From: Casuarina equisetifolia
Taxonomy: Eukaryota > Streptophyta > Magnoliopsida > Fagales > Casuarinaceae
NCBI GenBank assembly: GCA_028551475.1
Contig: CM052355.1
Span: 372,001-436,000 of the forward strand
Direction of reading: 5' to 3'
Length of the DNA: 64,000 bases
Position numbers and translations under genes: made by a program. Of the stretch, positions 55,821-64,000 are shown in pieces. The notes under the pieces were generated by a model. That model did no database searches. It was not told the DNA's origin and worked only from the letters and a program-made list of their open reading frames with translations. Numbering within the stretch: the stretch's first letter is position 1; each line of letters opens with the position of its first letter.

Positions 55821-56060
55821 TTAACAGAGAATGCTACCATTAGAGCTGTCACAGCTTCTTCTGATTTAGGATCATTGGGAGGGGCAAGCTGAGGATTCTT
55901 GAAGATAATAGCTCTCCAAGACTCATTGGTTTGGCACCAGAAGCACGAAGGATGGCATTGGGAGAGATGTTATCATGGTTGCCAGAATCCTGACGATCGT
56001 ACTTATTCAACAGCTTTGCGACTAGTGATTTGAAGTGATAATAAGGGTCCGGCAGGGCTC
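55821..56060 (-). pseudogene. Coding-like remnant of unknown family
   Basis: On the minus strand, two overlapping frames read like protein: LLNKYDRQDSGNHDNISPNA then, after an apparent frameshift, NESWRAIIFKNPQLAPPNDP and a KSEEAVTALMVAFSVNSD end with a stop. Codon choice looks natural, but no start codon, complete exon or known family could be assigned. It may be a gene fragment or a decayed last exon. Confidence 0.3.
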
Positions 56061-58159
56061 ATGGCAAAAACTAATTGAATTTAAGAAAACTGACCCAAGA
56101 ACGAAGAATAAAAGCCATAGTCAACAGTGGTTGACGGATGAATCAATATGATTTTAGAGTGAGGTCCCCCTTGATATTAGTTCTAAAACCCCATCAGAGA
56201 GCTTTGAACGTAGTTTCTAAAGAACAAAATTGATTTAGGATGAAGAAAAGGAACTCAATTTTAGTACTATAACATCTAATGCAAAAGTTAATTATTGAGT
56301 TAGAAAAATAATTGTTATATTTAAATAATATTCAAGAATCCTAATTTTTAAATATAAAACTTTTTTCTTCAACATTAAATATAAAAAAGAAGTAACAACT
56401 ATTGATTTGAAGAGAATAACACAAATTGGCTTGAAATGGTTTTCACTTTCTACCTTGGAATTCTTTTCCTTGTATTGTGTTTCTCAAGAAGAACATGAAG
56501 AGTGAAATCTTTAAAAAAACTCTATTGTGTTTGTAAGGATCTTCTTGGTGAATATCCTTAGAAAAAGAGAACTAGCCACAACGAAACCATTAAGAAGGGA
56601 GTTATCTTCTCATACAAATGAACCACACATTCATTGCCTTATTCCTAGGCAATCAGGGTCTTCATCGGTCCATCACTTTCGACCAATCAATCTTTGAAAT
56701 GTTACATGCAAGTTGATCTCCAAGCTCTGGCCCCTTGTTCAAGTGTCTATTTCCAAACACTATTGCATCTTTTCCAATATTCTTTAATTCTTTGCACTTG
56801 GATTCGAAATAATTCCATCCATATTCACGAATTACTCCATTCAACTAAGGATAAACGAAGTAATGACAAACTTATGGTTCCATGGCCATTACGTGATAAT
56901 CAAAATATGTTACTAGAAAATGTTTTACTTCTTTCTTGAAAATATTTACTTAAACTTATAAAACTACGTTATCTTAAGATATTATTGATGTGAAATGATC
57001 ACTATTTTGAACAATAATAAACAAAGAAATCGACATTATCCATGAACAGAGAGGAATTCAAATGTTCTGGTCGTGTTCAGGCATTGCAAATCCCACCAAT
57101 CCAGACAAAAAGATTGCACCGTGTAGGGTCAGTTACAGGTATCGACTTCACATTTCAAATAACAATAATATATGAAGCACATCACATCACATCACATCGC
57201 ACCGAGTGCCTCTTTGTCCCTTATTATCGTTCACGCGTAACGTAAGAAGAGCAAAACCCATCCAAAAGCCAGAGATATCCAGTTAGGGTCACGTCTTCGG
57301 GACATTTCAGAAAGTGTCTTCTGTTGTGGAGCCTCTTCGTGATTTTCCGATTGCATATGGACGGCAGAGATCGCTGCGCATTACGACTGCTTTAAGCCCC
57401 ACAGGATATGATAAGCATTCGGGTTTCTTGGAATGATAAGCATTCGGGTTTTTCAGACTAACTAGCATTTGGACAGTGACCTTTTCTCCCCCTTTTTCCA
57501 ACTTGTTCATGATGGTGTGAAAAGATCATATTTATCTCTCCTCCTTATAAGGTTTCATTGAAGAGAAAAATTATCTAAATTTGTAAGACATATTACAAGT
57601 GTTCTAAATTCTATTATTTGATATTTTGTTGCAGTCAAAGCGTAATCTTTTGCTGACAAAGAACTAGCTAATTTTGTGTTTTGAGTTGAATTACTCGGAA
57701 GAAGAACTGAGAAAGCCCAAATTTACTTCTCCTCAAAAGGCCTTATCAAGAAAAAAAATTATTTATGCTTATTAAATACATCACAAGTGCTCTTTTCTCG
57801 GATATAAGATTCTATTATAGAGTTATTCGTAGGATTACAACACTAACACCAGAAAAAAAAACATAAAATCACTTGGAAATGATAGAGTTTGTAGTGATAT
57901 TCATCCCAAATTCAGTTCCTATCTCAACAAAGCCAATCACATGAGCGTTTTGTTGGTGCTCAGCAGCTGTCAATTATGAGAGAAAAGACTGAAGAAAAGC
58001 CTTGCGCTTTCTAGGTTTTTCTCGGGGAGTTTTGATCCACGGTTATGAAAGATTGTGTAGTGTGACGGTATTTACAAGCAATATTGCCATATGGATGAAA
58101 CTTCTCCTCATTTGTGAGCGCTTTTCGGTCATACCAGGCTTTTATTCCCAATCAACATC
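56061..58159. other. Gene-poor spacer downstream of the PPR gene
   Basis: A minus-strand frame at 56662-56844 of about 60 codons looks protein-like (KDAIVFGNRHLNKGPELGDQ) but has no ATG and a stop just upstream; it was not called. A 21-bp direct repeat aatgataagcattcgggttt occurs twice at 57410-57455. Next to the PPR stop, 58130-58159 carries the DYW vestige. Confidence 0.4.
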
Positions 58160-60436
58160 TCACAAAACAGAACTCAAGTCTGCAACGTAACCCGTGGACT
58201 TGATCTTCTCCCTCAACTCCTCTAACTTGGCATAGATATGCTCTTTTTGTGGATGTTGTTGGTCTCCTGCATAAAATTTGTGGATTCTACCTTTTACTGA
58301 AATCCAACTATATCCTGCTTCCTTCTTTACACCCTGCTCTTTCATCATGTCTCTCAAAATACGTCCATCTTCGTGACTTCCTGTCTCAATATATGTGTTG
58401 GATAGAAGAACATAGGTAGCAGAGTATTCTGGCATAATTGAAAGGATTTTCTGAGCCGCACTCTCTCCTAACTCAACATTTCCATGGACCCTACATGCTC
58501 CCAACAAGGTTTGCCAGACCATTACATTGGGTTCAACTGGCATCCCTTCTATAAACTCCATTGCATCATCCAAGCGGCCAACTCGACCTAAGAGATCAAC
58601 GACACATGCATAGTGTTCCATCTCTGGCACCAAACCGTATCTCTCCTCCATTTGCTGAAAATAATTTAGGCCCTCCTCCACCACACCTCCATGGCTGCAA
58701 GCAAACAGAACACACAATAATGTGACAGCATTCGGCTTCACACCTGACTGATCCATACTCCCAAAGAGCCGAAGGGCATCCTCCGCTAAACCATGTTGGG
58801 CATAACCTGATATAATAGCCGTCCATGAAATAGTATCAGGGTTAGATATCCTCTCAAAAACCTTAGATGCCTCAGTTATAGTTCCACATTTGGCGTACAT
58901 GTCAATTAGAGCACTTTCAATGCACTTGTCAACGCCCAAACCTGCCTTGCAAAGAAGAGAATGAACTTGACGACCATATTCAAGTAAACAGAGGCAAGTG
59001 CAAGCAACAAGCACGCTAGAAAAGGTGAAGTGATTGGGTACAAAGCCTTCTTCCCTCATCCGAGAGAAGATCGCTAGTGCTTCCTCCCATTCAGAACATT
59101 GAGAGTAAGCAGTCAGCATAGTAGTCCAAGACACTATATCTCTCTCTTCCACCCTGTCAAATACCTTCCTTACATGTTCAAGTGACCCACATTTGGCATA
59201 TGCATCAGCAATTGCGTTAGAAACACTAATAAACTTCATGCTTAATCCACTTTTCAAGACCATCCCATGAACTTCCTTTACGAATTGAAGAACCTTCAAT
59301 GTGGCAATTGCATTGAACACACTACAATACGTGTAAACATCTGGTTCTATATTATTCCGACACATCTGTCGGAAAAGTTCCAAAGCTTCTTGGCTAAACC
59401 CAAACTCGGAATAGCCTGAAATCATCGCATTCCATGGAGTGTTAACCCTGCAATTGGTGAAATTCGAGTCAAAAAAGGATCTTGCTTCAGTTAAAGACCC
59501 ACATTTTGAGAACATATCCATTATAGCAGTTCCCACAAGAACGTTAGATTCCAAACCCAATTCATAAACACACTTGTAAACCTCTTTGCCCTTTCCGATG
59601 TCACCTAAGTTTCCAACTGCTTTCGAAACACTAACAATTGTGTACATATTTGGTGTAATACCTTCTTTCTTCATTCTAAGAAAATGATCGAATGCTTCTA
59701 AGTGAAGACCATTCAAGGTAAACCCCGATATCATTGCACTCCATGAGGTTTGGTTATGTTCAGTCATGGTCTCAAATGTCTTATACGAATCTTCAATCAC
59801 TCCCAATTTGGCATACATGTTAAGAAGAGATGTACTGACGACAGTATGAAATGTAAAGCCTCTTATAATAATCTGGGCGTGCACCATTTTACCCAACTCG
59901 ACACAGTTTAGACCAATACATGTCTGCATAATCGACGAATATGCAAACCCATCAGGAAAGGTTCCATGATTCATCATCTCGCGAAAGAACTCGAAGCCTT
60001 CAAGAAAAAAACCATTCTCCGTTGAACCAACGATCATGACCGTCCAAGAAAATATATTTCTTTCGGACATTTTCTCAAACACTTGACGAGCCGCGTCAAA
60101 ATCCCAGCATTTAGAATACGCAAAAGCTACGTGATTTAGCAACACCAATAAGTCCCTGTCCGTAAAACCGGATTTTAACACGAACCCATGAACCGCTTTT
60201 GCCTGTTCTACTGACCCTTTATCGGCACAGTCACGAAGGATATCAACCCACGATCGAAAGTGTGACTGTCTTTGAGTTTCATCTTGCGCAGCTGATTGAA
60301 GACGCTTTTCTCCGAGGAATCCCTTCGATGGTAGAGGTAGAATACTGTGCCTTGCTTTATTGTCGTTGGAAACCGGGTTGGGCAATACAGCTCGAAAAGC
60401 AGGTTGGGGAACACCCATTTTTACGGAGAAACTCAT
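58160..60436 (-). CDS. PLS-class pentatricopeptide repeat protein, E/E+ type, 758 aa, intronless
   Basis: A single exon of 758 codons, as is normal for plant PLS PPR genes. The first ~60 residues lack repeats and are rich in basic and hydroxylated residues, fitting an organelle transit peptide. Repeats then run from about residue 65 (SWVDILRDCAD) to about residue 640, with P, L and S motifs such as VVSTSLLNMYAKLG, NTPWNAMISGYSEFG, VSNAIADAYAKCG and TISWTAIISGYAQHG. An E motif follows (VMVWQTLLGACRVHGN...YVLLSNTY) and an E+ stretch (GYSWISVKGRIHKFYAGD). The protein stops at YVADLSSVL, exactly where a DYW deaminase domain would start. Such proteins bind plastid or mitochondrial RNA and usually specify C-to-U editing sites, with a DYW partner if they lack one. 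The target is unknown. Confidence 0.95.
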   Translation of the reverse strand: MSFSVKMGVPQPAFRAVLPNPVSNDNKARHSILPLPSKGFLGEKRLQSAAQDETQRQSHFRSWVDILRDCADKGSVEQAKAVHGFVLKSGFTDRDLLVLLNHVAFAYSKCWDFDAARQVFEKMSERNIFSWTVMIVGSTENGFFLEGFEFFREMMNHGTFPDGFAYSSIMQTCIGLNCVELGKMVHAQIIIRGFTFHTVVSTSLLNMYAKLGVIEDSYKTFETMTEHNQTSWSAMISGFTLNGLHLEAFDHFLRMKKEGITPNMYTIVSVSKAVGNLGDIGKGKEVYKCVYELGLESNVLVGTAIMDMFSKCGSLTEARSFFDSNFTNCRVNTPWNAMISGYSEFGFSQEALELFRQMCRNNIEPDVYTYCSVFNAIATLKVLQFVKEVHGMVLKSGLSMKFISVSNAIADAYAKCGSLEHVRKVFDRVEERDIVSWTTMLTAYSQCSEWEEALAIFSRMREEGFVPNHFTFSSVLVACTCLCLLEYGRQVHSLLCKAGLGVDKCIESALIDMYAKCGTITEASKVFERISNPDTISWTAIISGYAQHGLAEDALRLFGSMDQSGVKPNAVTLLCVLFACSHGGVVEEGLNYFQQMEERYGLVPEMEHYACVVDLLGRVGRLDDAMEFIEGMPVEPNVMVWQTLLGACRVHGNVELGESAAQKILSIMPEYSATYVLLSNTYIETGSHEDGRILRDMMKEQGVKKEAGYSWISVKGRIHKFYAGDQQHPQKEHIYAKLEELREKIKSTGYVADLSSVL

Positions 60437-61715
60437 GGTCAGGCGTCAAGATTGTGACTCAATCTCTAGACTGGCGAAGGACTGCGAAAACTGCATATTG
60501 TCTGCAATTGAGTAACGGATAAGGCCCAAGGGCCAAGTACGAGAGACATGGAGGAGACCTGGCGACAAAACTAACCGTTTGTTTAATTTAAGTTAACAAA
60601 ATTTAATATTTTTGTACTGAGACTAAGAATGACTGATATTACTTGTAAACGGTCAAAGAATTATCCTTTACATGAATAATCATTATTTTCTTTATGAGTT
60701 AATTTTGTTAAAAAGTTCTTGACAAAAACTAATTCAGGAGTGAGGATATTCATTATATATAAATCATTTATAAGCTTATATAATAGTTCTAAAATATGCT
60801 TTGTAACTATGATATTCAATCTAGACTTTATCACATATTACTTTTCTTATGCGAAATTGATATCTTTTTTACCAATATTCGTGAGGATGTTAGGAAAATG
60901 CTAGAGTCGGATGTTATATATTACAAAAATTTAATCATTTCACAAAAATTAATTCAAAGGAAAGAGTAGTATAGTACTTATTGTAAATAAACTATTTTAT
61001 AAGTGCATATATTAATAATTTAAGAAAACTTTATACAATATATATTTTTAGAATAAATCAAAATTTTCAATATAATACAAAATTAGATTCAATAAATAAT
61101 GCTAACACTCTATTAATTTTCTCTACACGTTTTTAAAAAATATGGATAAAATTTCATTATACTTAATTAAATATCACTACTGTATTCTAACTTTATTGTA
61201 TGTGATCAAGAAATCATAGTTTACTAAAATTAAAAACAAAAATCTCAAAATAATAGATAAATGAACAAATAAGTGTAAAGGAATGCCATAGTAAATTTTT
61301 AAGGATTTTAACTACATATATAAGTTGAGTATGTACTTTGTCAAAAAAGGAGGAAAAAAAAAGTGAAAAAAGTAAGTGTAGAAAAATCATTATTTATTAA
61401 AATTTACCATCTTTATGTTTATAGAAAATTAAAAAATAATAAAAGTGCTAAAAGTCATTTTTGTTGCTAATGATTAACGTGATTATGATTATTGTTCTTT
61501 CAATTGTTCCTATTGTAGATGATGGATCATTTTCATATGGTGTAAAGTTATTGGATTTTAGAAACTATATTATTATAAAAATAAGGAGTTATTTATTTTC
61601 CTTTATTTTGTATTTTTCTTTCCTAGGAAAAATATTGTATTTTCTTAAATTTCTCTTTCTCTTTCTTATTATTTTTCACGTCCTTTCGGTTTTCCTTCTG
61701 CTCCTGAAAACGCAG
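60437..61715. other. AT-rich spacer between the PPR and NOP53 genes
   Basis: The two genes diverge here, so it should hold both promoters. 60590-61660 is extremely AT-rich with no coding potential. A plus-strand hydrophobic frame at 61461-61727 is an artefact of T-richness. Confidence 0.5.
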
Positions 61716-61724
61716 TTAGGGTTT
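61716..61724 (+). promoter_or_regulatory. Telo-box (TTAGGGTTT) near NOP53
   Basis: TTAGGGTTT, the reverse complement of the plant telo-box AAACCCTAA, lies about 70 bp before the NOP53 first codon. Telo-boxes are common in promoters and leaders of plant ribosome-related genes, which fits the assigned role. Confidence 0.55.
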
Positions 61725-61766
61725 TAAGGTAGCATAGACTCAGTTCTAAAGGCACAGAAGCGCGCA

Positions 61767-61791
61767 CAGAGAGAGAGAGAGAGAGAGAGAG
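61767..61791 (+). repeat. (GA)n microsatellite abutting the NOP53 start
   Basis: About twelve GA units run directly into the first conserved codons (GGG AAG AAG) of NOP53, at the place where the ATG is expected. Confidence 0.95.
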
Positions 61792-64000
61792 GGGAAGAAG
61801 CCGAAGAGCTCTAGGAAGGGGAAGAAGGCATGGAGGGCGAACATAAGCACGGAGGAGATCGAAGACTTCTTCGAGAGGTCCACCAAAGACGCTCTCTCCG
61901 GTGGCTCCCTCTCCGCCGCTCCCGTAGAATCCCTCTTCGTCGTGGACAAGTCCAGAGGTATTTTACTCTCCTCGCCTCTCCACTTTTGTCCGGTTCGTTC
62001 TTTAGCTGCTCCGGACGTTAGGGTTTTTTCCCTTGGCCTATGAATTTTATGCATTAATTATTTATTTTCTGTATTATTTTCTAGTTGAGGATAAAAATAA
62101 TGATCAGTATTTGTTTGTATTTCAATGGCAAGTTGATTGAATTGTAGTCTTTCCTTCTTTACTTTCAGTGTAGCGCATATGCTTTGGGGTTTTTTTTTTT
62201 GTGGTGATTTATCAGGGTTTGTAACATATTGACTAGGTTCGTTTAGCTTGAGATAGTGATGGGATTTCCCTGTGTAGAATAATCCGATGATCGGGATTTT
62301 TTTTGGTAGAATAAAGAAGCACCGTAATGTGCATAGAGGTAGAAACTACGGATCTTCGTAGCCTGCTGGCTATGATGCCGTTTAGGCTATGATTCGGGAG
62401 CCTGGTTGTGCCCCCCATCTGTTTTGTTTGCTGAAAACTAATTTGTTGACAAGCAACTGTTTCTGCTAAATTTGAAAAAGTTTTGAAGCAAAATTTTCGG
62501 TGGGTGGTGAATTTACCTAACTTTCCGTCCAAACGAGCATTGGGTTGTAAGACGTAATTTAGAAATTCATATTATGGGATGATTCCATCTGTTATTAGCA
62601 AAAGCAGTCTTTGTTTTGGGAAACTGATGCAAATCTGTTGAATTTTGTTTTATTAGATCTTTCATTGAAGCGGAAGATTGAGAAACATAGGGAAAAAGTA
62701 CTTCGCAGTGACAGCCTGCTACAAAAGAACCCTTTTGTTGTACCCGTTCCATCCTCTGTACAGAAGAAATCCAAGAGAAAGCATAGCGAGGTTGCAAAAG
62801 CAAATGAGGCAACTCAAGAAGGTCCCAAGGTCTGCCCCTTAAATAATGAACAATATGATAAATTTTGTGAGCTTCATTTTGGTTATTTATGTTGTGTATT
62901 CCTTTTGTCAATATGCATCAGGCTGATTCTACCACAGATTCTTGCATAGTCGACATATGGGATGAGAAAGGTTTCTTCTTTGTTCCATTAATGTTTTCAC
63001 TGGCCTGTTATTATGGTATTAGATGCAGTAATAGGGACTCTCTTTGACAAACTTGCAGGTGAGGACAACAACAAAGCCAAAAAGGTAAACTATAAGTGCT
63101 CACACTTGAATTTTAGTTGTTGATGAAACTCTTGTGTGTCCTTTCAGATGTTGTCTTATTTCAAGCCAAGGAAAATATGAGCATGTTGATATATTTCTTT
63201 TGTCTGCTTTGATTTTGTTGAAATTGATGTGAGGGATTCACCTTTGTTCTTATCGAGTTGTGTAATCTTAGAAGCAATGCGTTATGGTATGTTATTGTTG
63301 AATTCATGTTGGAGATGTACCTTAATTGGTCATTGGTGGATCTTATTTGTTGAGCTCTTCTTCTGTTTTAGCAGAAGTCAAAGCCTTCAATTATTCCAGC
63401 AGTGGAGGTTGAGCATCCAGGTTGCTCATTCAATCCTTCACTCGACACTCATCAGGTAATTTCTTCATATATGATACATATTTTTTCTATCCTTAGAAGC
63501 TCTAGGTCACATAGAAGTTTAAGGTTGTCTTATTTTGTCAAATCAGGATGTGCTGGCTCATGCTGTTGCAGAAGAAATGCAGAAAGTCTATCAAGATGAG
63601 TTGGGACCTAAGCCTGTTCCATTGACTGTTCCAGGGGAAGTTATTGATGAAGAAGATGTGAGTCTCTTTTTCTCTGTTTGTTTGTCATCTACTTGGATTC
63701 TTTTTTTGTCTTACGGGTAGGGGCAGTAGGGATTTGGATTTTTATTTACATCCCCTGTACGTGGATGCTGTGGCTATTGGTTCACATGTGACATTTATTG
63801 ATTTATGAAAAAATTAATCTTTTGAGAATCTTTTTTTATGGACATCTAGGTATTGTGTTTGAATTTTATGCCTTGAGCATGAACTTAACATAATCAAATT
63901 TTTTTAGATGTATTTTATTGAGGTGGATGGTGGAAGTGATGATGATGAGACAAATTTGGAAAATCTAGGTGAAAATGAGGATGCTACACTAGAGAAAAGG
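61789..64000 (+). CDS. NOP53: NOP53 / SMO4 ribosome-biogenesis factor, first seven exons, runs off the window
   Basis: Exons are 61789-61957, 62657-62829, 62922-62970, 63059-63084, 63375-63455, 63547-63657 and 63908 onward, all GT-AG and in phase (234 codons so far). Conserved pieces are GKKPKSSRKGKKAWRANIS, IEDFFERSTKDALSGG, LKRKIEKHREKVLRSDSLL, QKNPFVVPVPSS, VDIWDEKG, HPGCSFNPSLDTHQ and VAEEMQKVYQDELGPKPVP, all typical of NOP53 (Arabidopsis SMALL ORGAN 4, At2g40430). The protein is nucleolar, helps process 27S/5.8S pre-rRNA and recruits the exosome helicase MTR4 to pre-60S particles. Oddity: the expected ATG before GGG AAG AAG reads GAG, no in-frame ATG occurs between the upstream stop and the end of exon 1, and a T missing from A-T-GGGG would explain it. 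Exon 5 has a tandem CAGCAG-type (AG-CAG) acceptor. Confidence 0.9.

Noticed and set aside
61461-61727. Plus-strand 88-codon hydrophobic frame upstream of NOP53
   Set aside because: It comes from T-rich intergenic DNA and shows no membrane-protein family pattern.
61830-62021. Plus-strand frame starting ATG GAG GGC in NOP53 exon 1
   Set aside because: It is a shadow in the wrong frame and crosses the exon 1 donor; the conserved NOP53 residues lie in another frame.

Overview
The window is nuclear DNA of a flowering plant, most likely a woody rosid-type eudicot. The evidence is split genes with GT-AG introns, plant-only families (NPF transporter, class III peroxidase, PLS-type PPR protein), AT-rich spacers and many LTR retrotransposon fossils. 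I could not name the species. Nine protein genes were modelled exon by exon by hand, and every exon join keeps the reading frame.

Layout. 1-5.5 kb: 3' part of a broken Ty3/Gypsy element with its 3' LTR. 6.2-9.5 kb (-): NPF5-type proton-coupled transporter, four exons, with a 122-bp solo LTR in intron 3. 9.6-18.5 kb: gene-poor DNA. 18.5-20.1 kb (+): class III peroxidase. 20.7-23.7 kb (-): small sororin-like cohesion factor with three 299-bp tandem repeats in intron 1. 26.0-26.5 kb (+): HIG1-domain protein. 28.1-35.2 kb: broken Copia element with both LTRs, inserted in exon 2 of a dead BTB gene copy. 35.4-41.9 kb: decayed copies of the peroxidase 3' end and of part of the sororin locus. 42.1-42.7 kb (-): Copia scrap. 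44.1-46.3 kb (+): intact BTB/POZ gene. 48.4-49.7 kb (-): atypical bHLH/ACT-like regulator. 49.7-58.2 kb: gene-poor. 58.2-60.4 kb (-): PPR gene. 61.8 kb to the end (+): first half of NOP53.

Main reading. The middle of the window is an old tandem duplication. Unit 1 (about 19.47-35.40 kb) and unit 2 (about 35.42-45.31 kb) run in the same order, from the last intron of the peroxidase to intron 2 of the BTB gene, and the junction near 35.4 kb joins those two introns directly. The copies then lost complementary genes. Peroxidase, sororin and HIG1 survive in unit 1, and BTB survives in unit 2. About 13% divergence in the BTB exon 2 remnant against about 3.5% between the Copia LTRs (both counted by hand) puts the duplication well before the Copia insertion.

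The sororin-like, BTB and bHLH-like genes resemble Arabidopsis genes I recall as At3g56250, At3g56230 and At3g56220, so this looks like a conserved gene block. Other host-gene oddities are a NOP53 first exon whose ATG is missing beside a (GA)n tract and a PPR gene that stops where a DYW domain would begin. I found no tRNA, rRNA or CRISPR. I found no new multi-gene system; the duplication with reciprocal loss is the most notable structure.
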